A stretch of 64,000 bases of DNA from contig JAKNDB010000087.1 of the NCBI GenBank assembly GCA_024305405.1, forward strand, positions 1,612,001 to 1,676,000, read 5' to 3'. How positions within the stretch are numbered: the stretch's first letter is position 1; the number at the start of each line of letters is the position of its first letter. Source of the stretch: Dirofilaria immitis (Eukaryota; Nematoda; Chromadorea; Rhabditida; Onchocercidae). A program made the translations under genes and the position numbers. The notes beneath the pieces are model-generated. The model did not search any database. It was not told where the DNA came from and was given only the letters and a program-made list of their open reading frames with translations. Shown here in pieces: positions 23,870 to 36,049 of this stretch.

Positions 23870-26800
23870 CAAAAGTAATCATTTTAATTAATGCTTTATA
23901 CGCTGATGCAAAGTAAGAAATATTTCCAGGACACTTACGCTGTCGAAAATTAGGCGTGTAAACAATATAATCTATCATGTCTCTGGGATAGGTAAATATT
24001 ATTTAAGTAGCCATCACCTTTTTTGTTAATACTTTTAAAATAAATAATAGGTTTGTTGGAACTAATTATAATTTATAATTAATATAATCACTATATTATT
24101 TTAATAATTCCCATTCGATTCCTTTTTTTTTGATTTTCGATGATTGAATGTTTCCCAGTTTTTTTAGAATACTTCACAAAGATAAAAGTCATTTCCGTAA
24201 ATATGCTGACGAAATGCAAATGTTAGTGATTTTATATATGTCTCGTTGGATGTGATCATTCCTGCTGATATCTTATGAATCCGATCATCTCATCTAATCT
24301 CGATGATATTAATTTTTGTAAACGATCAAATTTGAATACTGATTTCACGGTATCGATGTCATTATTTGAGAATTCATCTTTCCGTTGTTCTTAAAATTGA
24401 ATCACTAGAAGCTAGAAACTTTACAGAAATACTTTCCAAAGTATTATTATCTTTTAATTCACCAATACATGAAAATATTTGGTAAAAAGCATGATTACCA
24501 TGAAAGCTGTCATTTGAAATAGTTTAAATCAGAAAAACTTTTTACTTATTTCAAGTAAAAATGATTTTTCCTTAATTTCGTTATGTCCATTCTAAATTTA
24601 TCGACATAGAACACAATTTCTTCAACAAATATTATATTTCGTATTTGGCATCCATAGAGTATCATATTTTCATTTTTATACTTCAATGATATCATCTTCA
24701 TGAATAGTGTGACCTTTCATTTAAATAATTCAATTAAAATCTGTCCACAAAATTCGATTAGTCAATATTTTTCACTTCCTAAAAAATATAAAAATGATCG
24801 GTTGGAAGTTCTCAAATTTTTTAAATTTTAGAAATGGTTTTGCTTCCTGGTATGGCATAAGATTTTAGAATCATTAATATGACCGAATGATAATTCATAT
24901 CATTGAATCAACATACTTTTTCAAAATAAAATTTCACTACAATTAAAACAATTATCAATTTATTTAAGCTATAAATTGAAGATATTAATATCATTATTAT
25001 TGTGTTTATCAGTGAAACCAATCAAACTTTTTCAAGTTTAATTTATCGTACAAGACATCAGTTGTCAATCATTCAGTGAACTTCTGAAAGAATTTGATCG
25101 TTTGCACTACATAATGCTGGGTATGATTGGAATATTTGCTGATAAAATTTGTTGATCTAGAAAACTGACCACTAACTTATCATCTAATCATGAAATAAAT
25201 TTTTATTTCTCTTTTGCAGAAAATTCAATGACATTTTGTTGATGCGTAATAAATCATATGACTCGTTAAATTTATAAATAATTAATATTGCGGTAAACAA
25301 GGAACTGAAGGAAGGGCTAAAGTGATTGATTGCCAAACTAATTAATAAAAATTTCTTTTTTAAATATAAAATTAATTTCGATTTCAAATGTAAATTTTAG
25401 GAAAATTTATTTGAATAAACTAATTTCTGACAAGCAAATATATTATCATTATAAATTATATCTGAATATATTGCTAATTAATTATCGATTATTAATTTTA
25501 TTTAATTCATAAGTAAATAGTTTAAAATAATTTGAAAAGAAATGATGAAAACAAAGTAATCATTCATTGATTAATCATATAGAAGATTTATTCTGATAAG
25601 ATAAAATTTTTAAAAATTTATATTTAAATGTCAATCAAAAAGGTTTCAATTTTGAATTTTCAATAATTGAAAATTTTAAAAATTTAAAAATAATTTCTGC
25701 ATGCTATTTAATGAAAAAAATTTGACAATAATTTTGAGATAATGAACATGGATTGGTTATAATTTTTATTATGTGGACTGAGTGAATTTAGTTAGCTGAT
25801 GATTGGCATACGTGGTAAATCACGTACGTGAGGAAGTTAACGCGAAAAGTAAAGCTTTAAGAAAGCTCTTCGAACTTCATTCTAATTTCTTTTAGCTTTT
25901 GCCTAATAAAATTTGAAGATTTAAATTTTAAAAAGTAATTTCAATCTTTGCAATATTGAAACAAGAAGAAACGAAACAATCATATATAATAACCCTCTAT
26001 GTGATTGAGAAATGGACAAGTTAATTAAAGTTTTCCTTAAATAATAATCACTTTTCATAATAAAGGTTAAAGTTCATGCAGTGCGAATTTAATTTATAAC
26101 TTTGAAGTTTTACCTTTCAAAAAATTAAATTTATCACTTCAAATTACCAACATTCTTTATTCATCAGTGCAGGGCATTTCTTGATAATGGCGCAAATTGT
26201 ATATCAATATATCATACATTTCTTAAAAGCTTATATTGTCGCCAAATTCGTTTTACTCAAACTATTCCGCCGATGAAGTTATATGTATCAAGTTGATTTA
26301 ATTTGAATAATACTATTTCGAAATTTTTTAATCTTGAAGTTCAAAAAAAAAGAATGAATTGTTTTTCTATATTGCTGTCAAGATGATTTATTGACGAAAT
26401 TAAATCGAATTCGAGACTTGCATTTGATTGATTATCAAAGTTTTCTCATCAATTGCGAATTAGTCTAAACATGCTTTTTAATTCAACCTTATTTTTAAAC
26501 CATACTACAGCTATCTAAATATATCTCGACAAAGTTTTGGTAATTTTATTGTTTTACCGTAAGTTTATGATAAATATATATTTATTGGAATTTTTCAAAA
26601 GTATGCGCTAAATTCATTCAAATATTAATTTCCAAATCGTAAAATTCTAACACTTATTAACATATATTGCTCGAATTAAATATTAATCAGTGAGGTAAAG
26701 TTTTCAACTTCTAATTTCGTTATTGGAAACTTAAAAAAAAAAAATTACCTTAATACTTCTTCAAACAATAATTTTTGTTAAATTTAAAATTTGATAAATT

Positions 26801-27985
26801 CTTTTTTAGATTTCTGATATATAGCAATATTTTTTCGAACGTTTGATTTTCTTTTACCTACTTCTATTAATTATCATTCATGTAATTCATTTAAATCTTG
26901 AACTATGCTGCTAGGTAAGTATAGTAAATTTTGATCTTGAATCTATAATTTTGGAATTTGAATAAATTTTGAACTTTTTTCTAAATTATAAACGTGCTTT
27001 GAATTTCTTAAATTACATGCATGTTTTAAGCACCTTCTAAATTTTGAACCTTTTATTATTAAAATTAGCATTTCTGAAGTATTAAATTTAATTTTAAACA
27101 AAGTGTCGAAAATCTTAGTAAATATATTCTTCATTGCTGCTAATTTATTCCTAATTTATTGGTTGTTTTTTCAATTTATCAGTTGAAAAATTTTCGATTT
27201 ATCAGTTGATGTTTTAGTAAGAGCTTTAACTAGTACTAATTCTTGAATTGATCTACTATTAACAATTTCCATTACTATTTTTCCAAGATTGATTAAGTAT
27301 TTTTTCTTTTTGAAAAATGCTTTTCAAAAGAAATGAAAAAATAATTCGATTGTTGAAGTAAAATTGTTTGCCATTGATTAATATATTATTAAATTATAAT
27401 AATAAATTGAATAAAATTATTTTTGTTTTGCTCTTTCATCAAATTAATAAACAAATACCAATTTAGCATATATATATATGAGACATTTCAGGTGAGATAT
27501 TTCAGGCTATTATTATACGATTACTAAATTCATCATCTGAAATGATTCCGAGAATAAAATTTACTATTATTTAATGATCATAATAATTTTAAAATTTTCA
27601 AAATGTTAATATATGATTGGTTCTTTTATATATTTGTGTCATTTGAAAATTTAATATATTTGTCCTTGAAAATCAGTCAATTTTAAATCATAAATTATGT
27701 TAAAAATTGAAGTATGACACCATTTTTTTTTTTTTTGTAGGAAATAGAAAAACATAAAAAGAAAAAAACAGCTGCAAGGTTAGCAATTTTCTAATTATAG
27801 CTCAATTAATCTCGACAAATATTAATTATTTTAATCATTTAATCAGTAATCATTTAATTATATGAGATTTTCAATTGAATATGCATATATTATGGAAAAG
27901 ATAACAACAAAACAAAGTTTATTTTAACAAAGATAGAAATATAATTTAGAATTTAAAATTAGCAAAATAAATACAACAGTAGGTG
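23870..27985. other. AT-rich, no gene recognised
   Basis: Open frames are short and low in complexity. A stretch at about 25040-25160 reads as roughly 40 codons of ordinary composition (FSELLKEFDRLHYIML) but has no clear splice context or family. No RNA gene was seen. Confidence 0.35.
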
Positions 27986-27989
27986 ATCT

Positions 27990-28234
27990 GAGAACATTAT
28001 TAATGATATCATTATTATTATTATTTTACTATAATTATTATTGCTATTATTATCATTGTTGTTATTACTATTGTTATTGTTATTATTATCATTATTATTA
28101 CTGTTATTAGTGTTATTATTATCATTATTACTATTATTATTATTATCGTTTCGTGTTTTTATTACTATTGTTGTTATTATTGTTGTTATCATCACTACTA
28201 TTATTATTATTATTACTATTATTATTATTATTAC

Positions 28235-28306
<72 letters not shown>
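27990..28306. repeat. TTA-type trinucleotide microsatellite
   Basis: About 320 bp of (TTA)n with interspersed TTG, CTA and TCA units; the cleanest run is 28196-28306. It produces long Asn-rich (minus) and Leu/Ile-rich (plus) open frames that are artefacts of the repeat. Confidence 0.95.
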
Positions 28307-28307
<1 letters not shown>

Positions 28308-29140
28308 AAAACTGAAAAGATCCAGAAAACTTTTCAAATTAACTTAAATTAAGAGTGAATGTGCAATTTTGACGGTGAAAGAATGAATGATTCTTTTGAT
28401 TTTTTTAATATAAATCAATAATTGATGATCAATATTTAACAGATTTTTTTATTTCAAAAAATTATTTTAATTTTTGATCATATTATTTAAATTTACTTAA
28501 CTTATCCTTCGTTTTATATCTTTTCTGTTGCTAATCTATTTCAACTCATTAGTCTATTTGTCGAGATTTTTATAGATTATTTTTTATAATATATCAACTA
28601 ATGTTATCATATAAATATCATTTCTGCATGTGCTTATCTTATAAATTTTTTCTGCTTACTTCCTACTATCATCGTAATAAAAGTAAACATTACGAGAAAT
28701 AAAGATAAAATTATCAAAAAAAAACTGCGAAGAGGAAAACAAAAAGAAAACAAAGAGAATTATTTGGACGAAATTGGAATTAATTATTACATAAAATAAG
28801 AAATAACCTGGCATAATTAATTACTAAAAGAATAAGCATTATTTCAATCAAATTTATAAATAAATTGATTATGAAAGTTTAAAATTTTTAGGATATAAAT
28901 TAAATATTTGAATTAAAAGTATAATTGATCAAATATAATTAATTCAAAATTAATTTAAAAAAAGCTTCTAACTTCAAGAATATTCTATTTTATTTTAAAA
29001 ACAAAAGTCAGATTTCGAAATTCTGATATTTAAATTGATCAAATCATTGTTGATTTTTCTCTCTTTTTGTTTTAAATTATATTTAAAGAAAAAAAATTGG
29101 AATAATGAAATAAGATAACAAAAAGTTGAATAGCGATGAC

Positions 29141-32100
29141 CTAATAACGATAAAACAATGCCATCTTTCGACTAGAAAGTTTGGAGTAAATGATTGTTGC
29201 TATAGCAATTGATATAGATACTAACGAGAATCCTGAAAGGATCCACATACTTAATATTGATATGCATACACCTTCTTCTTGACGATCGTTTAGTGAACTT
29301 GATTTTGCCAACTCTTCTGGTAAATCTAAAGAATCAAGTGATAATCAATGAGTGATTAGGATGAAGATAGTTATAATGAATAAGAGAACAAAGATATGAG
29401 TAATTAAGTGATATCATATTAACATTTCTTATCTTTCTTTTTTGTTTATCTTTCTTTTCCCGCTTTTCAGCTTTTTGAAATATTTTAAAATAAGAACCAT
29501 CTATGATAGAAAAAAATAATTAAATAAATAAGGAAAAATGAAATAGATAAATTTTTGAATTCAAAGTTTTCGTTCATCTGAAAGTTTTAGTTCTGAATGA
29601 AATAAATTAAATTTTTGATAAAATAACACTTACCAAAACCTTCTTCAAGAATTTTCAATTGTGGCGTTGCTACATCCAAATCAACGATACTATAATCATT
29701 TTCAAGAATTGTTCGTCGACCTCTTGTTGAATTTAATTCTCTGACAATTTCTATTCCAGATGTTGTTGTTGCTGTTGTTGTTGTTGTTGTTGTTGTCGTT
29801 GCTGCTGCTTTTGTTGTTGTTATTTTTCTTGCTATCGGTACTGTTACAGTTGCTCCTGTTGTTGTTGTTTCTGAGTTCTTATGCAAATTTCCAATATCAG
29901 ACAAAATATTATCAGCAATAGTTGTACTTTGATCATTTGTTGTACTTACACTTAATAAATTTTCATTTTCACCCGAACCTATAAAAAAAAAAAAATCTTT
30001 AACAAATTTTAAAAATGATGTTGCAATTTGTGATGGTAACAAAAAGAAATAAACTTATTTTATAAATAATCCAAAATTATTATTATCATTTTGTTTCGGC
30101 ATTTTATTTATAAAAATTTATACTTTTTTCGTCAGAATTTTATTTGCCGAAAAAGAAAAATTATCTTTCTAATTTTTGCCATATTTGAATTTATATTTTT
30201 ACTATTCAATCAATTAGAATAGGTATCATTTCTATATTTATTTCATGCAATCAAATAAATAAAAGAAAAATAAGTTTGTAAAAAGAATTGTCGGAAATTT
30301 AATTAAATAATATAAGTAACAAAAAAGAATTAATTAACCTTCTATTTCATGAACGAATGCAATATTACCATCATTCTGTTCTTTACGATATTCCGAAAAT
30401 TTGTATTTTTCGGGATTTCGTTGATAAAAATTTGAGATGATTGTACAACAGATCCATTAGTCAATTTGATAGTAGTAGTGGTACTGCTACTAATACTACT
30501 AGTAGTAGTAATATGATCAGTAGATGATGAAGTTGATGGCAAAGTTTGAAGGTAAGATGAATTTCTTTTGGTTGATGAAGAAACTGCAATATCTGGCGAA
30601 GAAGTTTGTACGATTCGGACAGTATTTGATGTAGCCAATGAGCCAGTTGTTGTAGCCAATGGACCAGTTGATTTAACAAATGGACTAGTTGATGTAATCA
30701 GTGAACCAGTTGTTGTGTACAAAAGTTGATCATTTTTTAATTCATCTTCGATACTCGTTTCAACTTTTGAATTTTTATCAATGATAATTTCCTGATTACA
30801 ACGTGGTGGCTGTAAAAAAATCCAATTTTTTTCTTTTTTTTTCCACTAAAAATAAAATTAATCAATAATCAATAGATAAGTATGAAATAATCAATAATAA
30901 AGAAATAATAAGAAATGAATAAAGAAAAAATAAATAGTAAATAAAATGAGTGTTTAATGCTTGAAAACTTAATATGGAAATGGAATAAATAATAAATAAA
31001 ATAAGCACCTAATATTTGAAAACTTAACACATGGAATTAAATAAATACAAAAATTTTAACTAATAAATAATAAAGAATAAGGCTAGTAAGAAATTTATTA
31101 CTATGAAAGCTTGAAAGATGTAATCAAGTAAATGTAAACTTATCACTTATCAAAAAAATTTCATAAAAAATGTTTCAAAATTATCAAAAATTTTTTTGCA
31201 GAGAGAAGAGAGAGAGCGAAAAAAAAATTGAATATGTTGAAGTACCGTCACATTGGTGCAGTAATCTCCTTTTTGAAGCATAATTTTACTTGACAACTAA
31301 AATAGATTGATTCTCGATCCGGAAGATTTACAACACTTGCTCCCTAAAATGAAAAAGTTAAGCAAATTTGAAATTACTGTAGTAAAAATATGGTAAAATA
31401 AAGAAGCAAAATTAGGAATAGAATATGAACATTCAATTTTCTGTTTAAAAAAAAAAATAATTATCAAAATATAATTTTTAAACTAACAGCAAAACTACGA
31501 GTGAGTTCGTTAGAATATGTCAATTGTGGAAGGATAAAATCATCTGTTGAACAACTGTAAAATTTATGCAATTTAAAATCGTTGAATTATTAAAGGAATT
31601 AGTTTATTTTGATAAAATTATATTCAAATAAATAAGACAATTAAAATTTAATTGGAATTTAAAAAATAACATATAATTTAAATATCAATTAATAAATTTT
31701 TTTGATAAAAATTGGAAATAATTTCCAATAGCATTTAATAGATTCAATAATATTTTGATTTGATAAGAAATTGAATTAATTTGAAATAATTTAAATTAAA
31801 TGATCTAAAATTTAAATATTAATATTAACTTATTCCTACCCATTTTCATTGATAACTTGATGTTCGCCACCTTGTCCATCCAAAATATAGCAACTGTGAA
31901 TTAACATTGCGTAAACGTCTGAAGGACAATCCCAAACGTGAAATACAATATCACCTACACGACCATATCGCAATACTGGACCATTTGGTGAATCTCGATG
32001 TAACGTATAGGAACATTGAGGCATTGCATGGCCTGATTCTAGCATTGATGTTGTCAAATCACTAAAACAAACAATAGAAAAAAAATAAACAATCATTAAT

Positions 32101-35100
32101 TTTTTCGACAAAAAAAAGTTGTAATTAAAAAATTTAACTTTGAATTTTTATTTATTAAAAGATATTATCAATAGAAAAGTAAGTTGGATGAAAATTTCTG
32201 TAATTCATTTTCTTTTTTCCTTTTTATTTTATATAAATTTTTGAATTATTCAAAGAAATTAAATTTAAAGAAAAAAATATCTAATTGACAAATAAAAATA
32301 ATAAAGCACAAATTGTTGAACGCTTTTTTTTAAATTAAAAATAATTCAATCATTTTTTTTGTGGCTTAAAAGAAAATAGAAAAAAACAAAAGAAACGATC
32401 TCTCAATTTTTTGATATCATTTATGGTGTATTCTTTTCCTAATTAATAAATATAAATTTTTGCATAAATTAAGATAATCTTTTAATTCATTTCATCTTAC
32501 TTAAGACAAATGACAAATTAGATAAAGTATACTTCATATTCGTTAAACTTGAAAATTTTGAATATGAAAATTATTTGAAGCAATTTAATCAAAAATTATA
32601 AATTTAATTTTATCTCTCTTCCATCATAGCATTCATTCATTTAAATAATCATTCTCCTGATAGATGAAAATATTTCGAAAAATGTTTTTTTTCAATTTTT
32701 AGCCTATTTTATAATTCATAAATTTTTTATTCAAATAAATGTAAAATCTATTTCCTATTTCGAAGAATTATTGCTCAACTTTCTTATTCAGCCTTTCTGG
32801 CTTTTCCTGAGTCTCGATATGACAATCTTTTTTTCAATTCACTGTCACAATTTTTCGCTAGAATAATATGACTTATTTATGAAACAATTTAAAAATCCAT
32901 CTCATATTTTGACCTTTTCAATTCAATATTTATGAATATTACTCTCATTTTCTCGGTATTCAGATAGAAATGATTAATTGATTGATTAGTCGAGAAAAAA
33001 TTAGTTTCAATAAAAATTTTTATAAATAAGTTTTCAGACTTTTTGTTATCTTTTCTTTTAAATTTCATACATAATAAGTAAATAAATAAATGAAATATAT
33101 GAATTTTTAATAATATTTATAATTTTTTTAAAATTATTTTTAATAATATTTATTCTTTTATCAGAAATATTATCAATATATACCTGACTTGTAATTCAGC
33201 ATCAACTTCTTTATTATCTTCCATATAAAAACATCGTACATTATAGGCTCGATCAACTTTTGTAATAAATAGCTGCAAACATTTTTTCATTACAACGAAA
33301 AAAATTTGCTAGAATTTTTTTCATTCTAGAATCATAGATTCTGATTCTTTCAATTCTTTGAATTATGTTCTAAAAAATTTTACCGGATGAAGTTGCACAA
33401 TAATTGTAAATGAATAGGCCATGCCACGTGGATTTACCTGTAAATAAAAAAAATTAATGTTTGAATGATATTATATGCTAATCATAAATGATTAAAAAAA
33501 CTGGATGAATGTTTATTGGAATTCCTAATGAAATTGATGATGAGAAAAGTTCATTGAAATTTTTGACAAAGTTGATGTTGAAAAATGTTTATTGAAATTC
33601 TTGACGAACTGTTGATGATCGTTTACACTTACTTCACGTTTCCTATTAACATTACAATGCTCGAAATGGAAAGTTGCATGATCAGTTTGCCTAAAATGGC
33701 AACCATCCTTGTGAAAATGACCTTTAGCAAAAATATATGATGGCTTCTGAGATGATGTTCGTACCCGTACTGCTATCGTACCTTGTCCACATTCTATTTC
33801 AGGTTGATCTAAAATATAATTTTAAATATTTCCGCTCCTTTTTTTTATCAAATTTTTACAACAGAGACAAATTAAAAATGATATATGTTGAAAATTGCTT
33901 TTCAAGTTTTATTTAATCAATAATTCATTTTTCAGTAAAACTTTTCTAATTTATGATCAAATTTTTCTTCTATTCTTTCCTTCTCTTCCCTTAAATCTCG
34001 TAATCTATTTTTAATTAATCTGAAATTAATTTTAATTTTTTCCAAATTCTTTATCAAACTTTTTTCCTTTTTATAAATCTAAATTGATATATCAAAATTA
34101 TCAATTGATCAAAATATTAATATTTTTAAAAAAATTTTAAAATTAAGTAATGTCTTTTTTCAATTTCTAATTTGATCAATTCAATTTTTGTTAAAAATTC
34201 AAATTTATACTTAATTAATGATTAAATCATTTCCTATTGTTTCCTTCTCTAACAGATTCTCCTTTTTTGTTTAATTTTAAAATTTTATAATAAAAAAAAG
34301 TGATTTTAACGAATAGATTATTAAAAATTTATAATTATTTGATGAAAATTGATTAAATTTTTTAAATTTTTTTAAATTCTTTTTTCATTTAATAAAAAAT
34401 GAATAATTGAAACAAAGAGAATATGAATAATTTAAAATTTTAAATTATCGATTATGTATTATTATATTTTAAAAATTAATTTGACGGAGTAAAATTTCGC
34501 GATACGCTGTTGTAGCCCCATTGGCGCAGTCGGTTAGCGCGTCGTACTTATAAGTGAACGAAGAGATGCGAAGGTCAGCAGTTCGAGCCTGCTATGGGGC
34601 AAAAATTTGTTTTGCCTAATTTTATTGAAAATTTAAAAGATGCATAATTGTCCCATTTAAGTTCATTTTAAACTTTTTAAAAATTAAAAATTAAGGAAAA
34701 TACAAGGTCAATTGGTGGAATTTTAATATTTTTTTTTCATTTTCGATAAAATAAAATGAAATAATTACTGACATTAATATAAATAGTAAAATAAATATTT
34801 TTTATTTTTTTAATATTTATTTAGTGATATATATATTTATCATAAATGCTTATATTTCGTATAATCTATGTTGTAATGTGAGATCAAAAAAGAAAATTTG
34901 ATAATAATTGCTGAGAAGTAAAATTAAATTTCAAAAATTGAATTTAAACCATTTCATTATTCTGATATCATTCTTTTCCTAGAGTTCATGCAATATATAT
35001 ATGAAGGTTAGAGCTGATTTATCTTTAGTTTTTTTTTTTTGTAAGAAATTACCACCTTAAAGGTAGTAATTTTTATCTCTAATTTATATAAAGCTTTTAT

Positions 35101-35506
35101 ATTTCGATCAAATTTCAATAAAAATTTTCAAATTTTGAATAAAGAGAAAAAAGCATTGCATAAATAATAGGTTTTTTTCTCTCTCTCTCTCTCTCTTTCC
35201 CTCTTTCTCCCTCTTTCTTTTATTTGTAACAACAAATGTATTTCCGTTCGGCTAAGAAAATGTTTTTCGTTTTTTTCTTTTTTTTTTTTCAATTGAAATT
35301 CAATAAAAGTGATTGAAAACGATCATTTAGAATGATCATTTTAAAATAAATAGTAAAATGATTGAAATGATCGGATATTGAACGATGATATTTAATGAGC
35401 TATGAAGTTGACAACCTTCGATTGCATTATTGAATACTGAATCTATTGTTCGTACATTCGTAACAATATGTGATACGATGATCGATGTAAATAGCGCCGT
35501 TAACAT
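29141..35506 (-). CDS. Cuticlin-like ZP-domain transmembrane protein, ten exons
   Basis: Exons (5'->3'): 35506-35416, 33808-33633, 33437-33384, 33272-33184, 32061-31840, 31554-31488, 31343-31246, 30809-30339, 29978-29634, 29325-29141, all GT..AG with matching phases. Residues 1-20 are a signal peptide (MLTALFTSIIVSHIVT). About 31-270 is a ZP module with spaced Cys (IECGQG, DGCHF, EHCNV, RCFYM, QCSYT, WDCPSD, HSCYILDGQG, PPRCNQ). Thr/Ser-rich linkers follow, then a furin-type RGRR (about 509-512), a TM helix (about 560-585) and a short basic tail. This is the cuticlin/CUTL plan: cleaved and assembled as extracellular cuticle polymer. Two A/T runs (31270-31274; 30426-30430) are each one base short for the frame. 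The exons total 1798 nt; two more bases give exactly 600 codons (599 residues plus stop). Confidence 0.85.
34515..34601 (+). tRNA. trnI-UAU: tRNA-Ile (anticodon UAU) with intron
   Basis: Acceptor GCCCCAT pairs with ATGGGGC plus discriminator A. The D stem is GCGC/GCGC. The anticodon stem TCGTA pairs with TGCGA (one G-U), with loop C-T-[TAT]-A and an intron of about 13 nt (AGTGAACGAAGAG) after the base 3' of the anticodon. The T arm is AGCAG-TTCGAGC-CTGCT. A TTTT terminator follows at about 34610. It sits on the opposite strand inside the first coding intron of the cuticlin-like gene. UAU-Ile tRNA genes with introns are known in eukaryotes. Confidence 0.95.
35174..35220 (+). repeat. CT-rich microsatellite
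   Basis: A (CT)n run followed by CCCTCTTT-type units, inside the first coding intron of the ZP gene. Confidence 0.8.
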
Positions 35507-35941
35507 TTCTAAAATTCAAATTTTATTTTCCATTCTCTTACAATCAATGTTATATTTTCGCTTTATTTTTTTTTTTCCTAAAGAAAAAAAAAATAAATGA
35601 AATAATTCGATGATTTATTGAATTGAATGGAACAAAATATTTGATAATATTATTTTAATTTTTTTCTTTCATATTTTATTCAAAATATCAAATTTTATAA
35701 TACAAATTAAAAATTCTAATATCAATAATTAGAAATGAAATTAAAATTGATAAATGAATTTTTTTCATTTATCCCTAAAAAAACATTACAATCATATTGT
35801 CTCGAAATGTAATAATCATTTTTTACTACCTTGAATACTTGATATTATTTACGGTACAGAAATAATAACTATAATATGGGTACTACGACGATACAATAGT
35901 AAGTATATCTCAATATTGATAACTAACAATTGATAAATTTT

Positions 35942-36046
35942 TTTTTCGCTTAATCTTTGTTATCTCAGTTATATCAAGAAAGATATCAGTCTTTTCGCTT
36001 AATCTTTGTTATCTCAGTTATAATATCAAGAAAGATATCAGTCTAT
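35942..36046 (+). repeat. Two-copy tandem repeat of ~52 bp
   Basis: The unit 'tcgcttaatctttgttatct...aagaaagatatcagtc' occurs twice in tandem, the second copy with a small indel (ttatatc versus ttataatatc). It lies just upstream of the ZP gene start. Confidence 0.85.
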
Positions 36047-36049
36047 ATA

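Noticed and set aside
27959..28352. Asn-rich and Leu/Ile-rich frames on both strands
   Set aside because: They are translations of the TTA microsatellite.
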